Source of the DNA: Thermoplasmata archaeon | GTDB lineage: Archaea > Thermoplasmatota > Thermoplasmata > Lutacidiplasmatales > UBA184 | DNA length: 64,000 nt | Reading direction: 5' to 3' | NCBI GenBank assembly: GCA_021790425.1 | Contig: JAJYEA010000003.1 | Coordinates: forward strand, 1-64,000 | Part shown: positions 63,032 to 64,000 of the stretch, in pieces | Layout: every line of letters begins with the position of its first letter | How positions within the stretch are numbered: position 1 is the stretch's first letter | Translations under genes and position numbers: made by a program | Notes under the pieces: model-generated | What the model was told of the DNA's origin: nothing | The model's database searches: none | The model's input: only the letters and a program-made list of their open reading frames with translations

Positions 63032-63940
63032 ATGGTCGGTACGATGACGGAGATCCGGGGCTTCCAGATGGGCACCGAGCGGCTCAAGCGCGGCTTCGCG
63101 CGGATGCAGCAGGGCGGGGTCATCATGGACGTCACCACCGCGGAGCAGGCGGCCATCGCCGAGGAGGCGGGTGCGGTCGCCGTCATGGCCCTCGAGCGGG
63201 TGCCCGCGGACATCCGTGCCCAGGGCGGGGTCGCGCGCATGGCCGACCCGAAGAAGATCCGGGAGATCATGGGCGCCGTGAGCGTCCCGGTCATGGCCAA
63301 GGTCCGCATCGGTCACGAGGGCGAGGCGCGCATCCTCGAGGCCCTCGGAGTCGACATGATCGACGAGTCCGAGGTGCTGACCCCGGCCGATCCCTTCTCC
63401 CACGTGAACAAGCACGCCTACAAGGTCCCGTTCGTGTGCGGGGCGCGCAACCTGGGCGAGGCGCTCCGGCGCATCGACGAGGGCGCGGCCATGATCCGCA
63501 CCAAGGGCGAGGCCGGCACGGGCAATGTCATCGAGGCCATCCGCCACATCAAGACGATCGCCGCGGAGATCCGCCTGCTCGCCCCCATGGACGAGAGCGC
63601 CCTCGCGGAGTACGCCCGCAAGGAGCGGGTACCGGTCGCACTGGTCAAGGAGACGCGGGACCTCAAGCGGGTCCCGGTCGTGAACTTCGCCGCCGGGGGC
63701 ATCGCGACGCCCGCGGACGCCGCCTTCTGCCGGATCCTCGGCGTGGACGGGCTCTTCGTCGGGAGCGGGATCTTCAAGTCCACGAACCCGGCCAAGGTGG
63801 CCCGGGCGATCGTGGAGGCCTCCCTCCACTACGAGGATGCCGCGAAGCTCATCGAGGTCTCGTCGGGGCTGGGCGAGCCCATGAAGGGGATCGACGTCGC
63901 CACGCTCTCCCCCGCCGAACTGATGCAGGTCCGGGAGTAG
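63032..63940 (+). CDS. pdxS: Pyridoxal 5'-phosphate synthase lyase subunit
   Basis: The 302-aa TIM-barrel protein has [32 protein letters not shown], the two catalytic Lys regions ([10 protein letters not shown] and the later [15 protein letters not shown]) and [11 protein letters not shown]. PdxS makes PLP from ribose 5-phosphate, glyceraldehyde 3-phosphate and ammonia supplied by PdxT. PdxT is not in the window. An ATG at 63044 is an alternative start, closer to a TATA-like sequence at 63010. Confidence 0.94.
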   Translation: MVGTMTEIRGFQMGTERLKRGFARMQQGGVIMDVTTAEQAAIAEEAGAVAVMALERVPADIRAQGGVARMADPKKIREIMGAVSVPVMAKVRIGHEGEARILEALGVDMIDESEVLTPADPFSHVNKHAYKVPFVCGARNLGEALRRIDEGAAMIRTKGEAGTGNVIEAIRHIKTIAAEIRLLAPMDESALAEYARKERVPVALVKETRDLKRVPVVNFAAGGIATPADAAFCRILGVDGLFVGSGIFKSTNPAKVARAIVEASLHYEDAAKLIEVSSGLGEPMKGIDVATLSPAELMQVRE

Positions 63941-63960
63941 GGCCTGGCCTCCCGAACCCG

Positions 63961-64000
63961 ATGCGGATCGTCCACGTCTGCCCGTTCTTTGAACCCCATG
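63961..64000 (+). CDS. Start of a glycosyltransferase-like gene (truncated by window)
   Basis: Only 13 codons are present: MRIVHVCPFFEPH. This opening is typical of GT4 glycosyltransferases (H-V-C-P-F-F-x-P-H before a GG motif). It is 21 nt behind pdxS. The gene continues beyond the window. Confidence 0.55.
   Translation, partial: MRIVHVCPFFEPH

Overview
The window looks like a piece of a high-GC, aerobic archaeal chromosome, most plausibly a member of the Thermoplasmatota. Supporting genes are archaeal: GatD/GatE amidotransferase, ribosomal protein eS1, TFB, Gar1, archease, a TtuA-like tRNA thiolase, a JAMM peptidase, PdxS and a DUF6015-like protein. Two tRNAs carry insertions or introns, and many genes have a TATA-like box about 25 nt before a nearly leaderless start. 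The lineage is an inference from gene content; no rRNA is present.

Region 1 (about 392-13728) is an integrated mobile island of about 13.3 kb with visibly lower GC than the rest. It is bounded by a 13-bp direct repeat of the 3' end of an intron-containing tRNA(CAU) gene. An 11-bp arm-like repeat lies just inside each end, and an intact tyrosine recombinase sits next to the tRNA. From left to right it carries a Gabija-like pair (OLD-type ATPase/TOPRIM protein plus UvrD helicase, minus strand), a four-gene Wadjet/MksBEFG-like SMC operon (plus strand), about 630 bp of intergenic DNA with seven short hairpins that all have a CCCCCC loop, a small TacT-like GNAT with a 50-aa candidate antitoxin, and the integrase. 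It reads as a mobile defence island.

Region 2 (13.8-24.2 kb) holds eS1, gatE/gatD, a tRNA-Arg with a large D-loop insertion, a CorA-like membrane protein, a DEAD-box helicase with a DEGD motif, and a large beta-propeller surface protein. Region 3 (24.3-44.8 kb) holds a secreted phosphoesterase, a membrane thioredoxin with a membrane partner, msrB-msrA, a PD-(D/E)xK-like protein, a tRNA thiolase, an acyl-CoA dehydrogenase-type gene, PrsW, an alkyl-base DNA glycosylase, gar1-tfb, an IMPase-nadK-JAMM run, a radical SAM protein, a GT2 glycosyltransferase, archease, and a serine-biosynthesis run (serA, class V aminotransferase, SDR).

Region 4 (44.8-51.4 kb) is a tightly packed minus-strand respiratory and export operon: tatA, a Rieske-like protein with altered ligands, tatC, a second TatA-like protein, a small membrane protein, a true Rieske protein, cytochrome b, two small membrane proteins and heme O synthase. 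It appears to couple Tat export to assembly of a bc-type complex.

Region 5 (51.5-64 kb) holds a CBS-ParB-like protein, queC, a DUF92 protein, glyA, an M13 peptidase, tRNA-Val, purA (which has no canonical start codon in this sequence), a surface protein, an aspartate-type aminotransferase, a 51-aa protein, pdxS and the first codons of a glycosyltransferase.
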